This document shows, piece after piece, positions 5,958 to 6,164 of a stretch of DNA of 6,164 nt; the first letter of the stretch is position 1; every line of letters begins with the position of its first letter. The notes under the pieces are model-generated. The model was given only the letters and a program-made list of their open reading frames with translations, searched no databases and was not told the DNA's origin. Both the position numbers and the translations under genes were made by a program. Source of the stretch: Acidimicrobiia bacterium (GTDB taxonomy: Bacteria > Actinomycetota > Acidimicrobiia > IMCC26256 > BP-133); assembly GCA_025934385.1 (NCBI GenBank), contig JAICYE010000143.1:1-6164 (forward strand), read 5' to 3'.

Positions 5958-6164
5958 ATGTCCGCCCCCCGGCGCGCCCGACTCGCCGTGCTCTCCGCCG
6001 TGGTGACCGTGGTCGCCACCGGTGGCGCCTTCGTCGTCCTCCGGCCCGACTCCGGGCCCGGGCCGCGGGTGCGCCATGAGGCGGGCGGGGCCGGCGCGGC
6101 CCGCACCGACAACCGGGCGCTGACCCAGGCGGGGTCGGTGGCCACGGCGGCGGCATCGGCGTCC
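5958..6164 (+). CDS. Membrane-anchored or exported protein, N-terminal part (partial)
   Basis: The frame is open from ATG 5958 to the right edge (69 codons). The N-terminus MSAPRRARLAVLSAVVTVVA has a basic start followed by a hydrophobic stretch (about residues 9-28). A Pro/Gly/Ala-rich, probably disordered segment follows (RPDSGPGPRVRHEAGGAG). This is the pattern of a signal anchor or uncleaved export signal with an extracytoplasmic domain still to come; no lipobox cysteine is seen. GGAGAAG (5941-5947) is a suitable ribosome site. ATG 5958 is the first possible start after the DUF2017 stop, which is in the same frame 21 codons upstream. I cannot name the protein because its functional domain lies beyond the window. 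Confidence 0.65.
   Translation, partial: MSAPRRARLAVLSAVVTVVATGGAFVVLRPDSGPGPRVRHEAGGAGAARTDNRALTQAGSVATAAASAS

Noticed and set aside
5214..6077. A 287-codon minus-strand frame opposite the DUF2017 gene and its flanks
   Set aside because: It is low-complexity Gly/Pro/Arg-rich and opposes a gene with family-like motifs, so it is taken as a shadow.

Overview
The window is very GC-rich (over 70% by eye), with strong G/C preference at third codon positions, several GTG starts and long meaningless open frames on the opposite strand. Gene content and order (aroB, aroQ, pepQ, efp, nusB, then clpS with a DUF2017 gene) indicate a high-GC actinobacterium. Acidimicrobiia or a related uncultured lineage is my best guess, but the class cannot be fixed from this window alone. 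All genes are on the + strand and the region looks chromosomal and housekeeping. I see no mobile genes, tRNA, rRNA or CRISPR.

Layout. Bases 1-179 are the C-terminal end of 3-dehydroquinate synthase (aroB), cut by the left edge. Bases 180-263 are a short non-coding gap with a perfect 15-bp inverted repeat (180-194 / 227-241) and a TAnnnT -10 box placed for a leaderless transcript starting at the GTG at 264. Then follow an S9-family serine peptidase (264-2288), an 81-residue two-helix membrane protein (2285-2530), type II dehydroquinase aroQ (2530-2982), an M24B Xaa-Pro peptidase (2979-4091), EF-P (4088-4648), NusB (4648-5058), the ClpS adaptor (5045-5335) and a DUF2017 protein (5364-5897). The start of a membrane-anchored or exported protein of unknown function (from 5958) runs off the right edge. 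From the S9 peptidase to clpS every gene overlaps the next, by 4, 1, 4, 4, 1 and 14 bases. This is a translationally coupled operon probably driven from the promoter before 264.

How the genes fit together. AroB and AroQ catalyse consecutive shikimate-pathway steps, but here the S9 peptidase, the small membrane gene and a promoter lie between them. EF-P (translation through proline runs), the Xaa-Pro peptidase and the post-proline-type S9 peptidase give the operon a proline or peptide-turnover flavour. ClpS feeds N-degron substrates to Clp protease and is paired, as often in actinobacteria, with DUF2017. NusB belongs to transcription antitermination of rRNA operons.

No clearly new system is evident. 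The most interesting items are the inverted repeat at the promoter, the uncharacterised small membrane protein, the DUF2017-ClpS pairing and the EF-P loop sequence.
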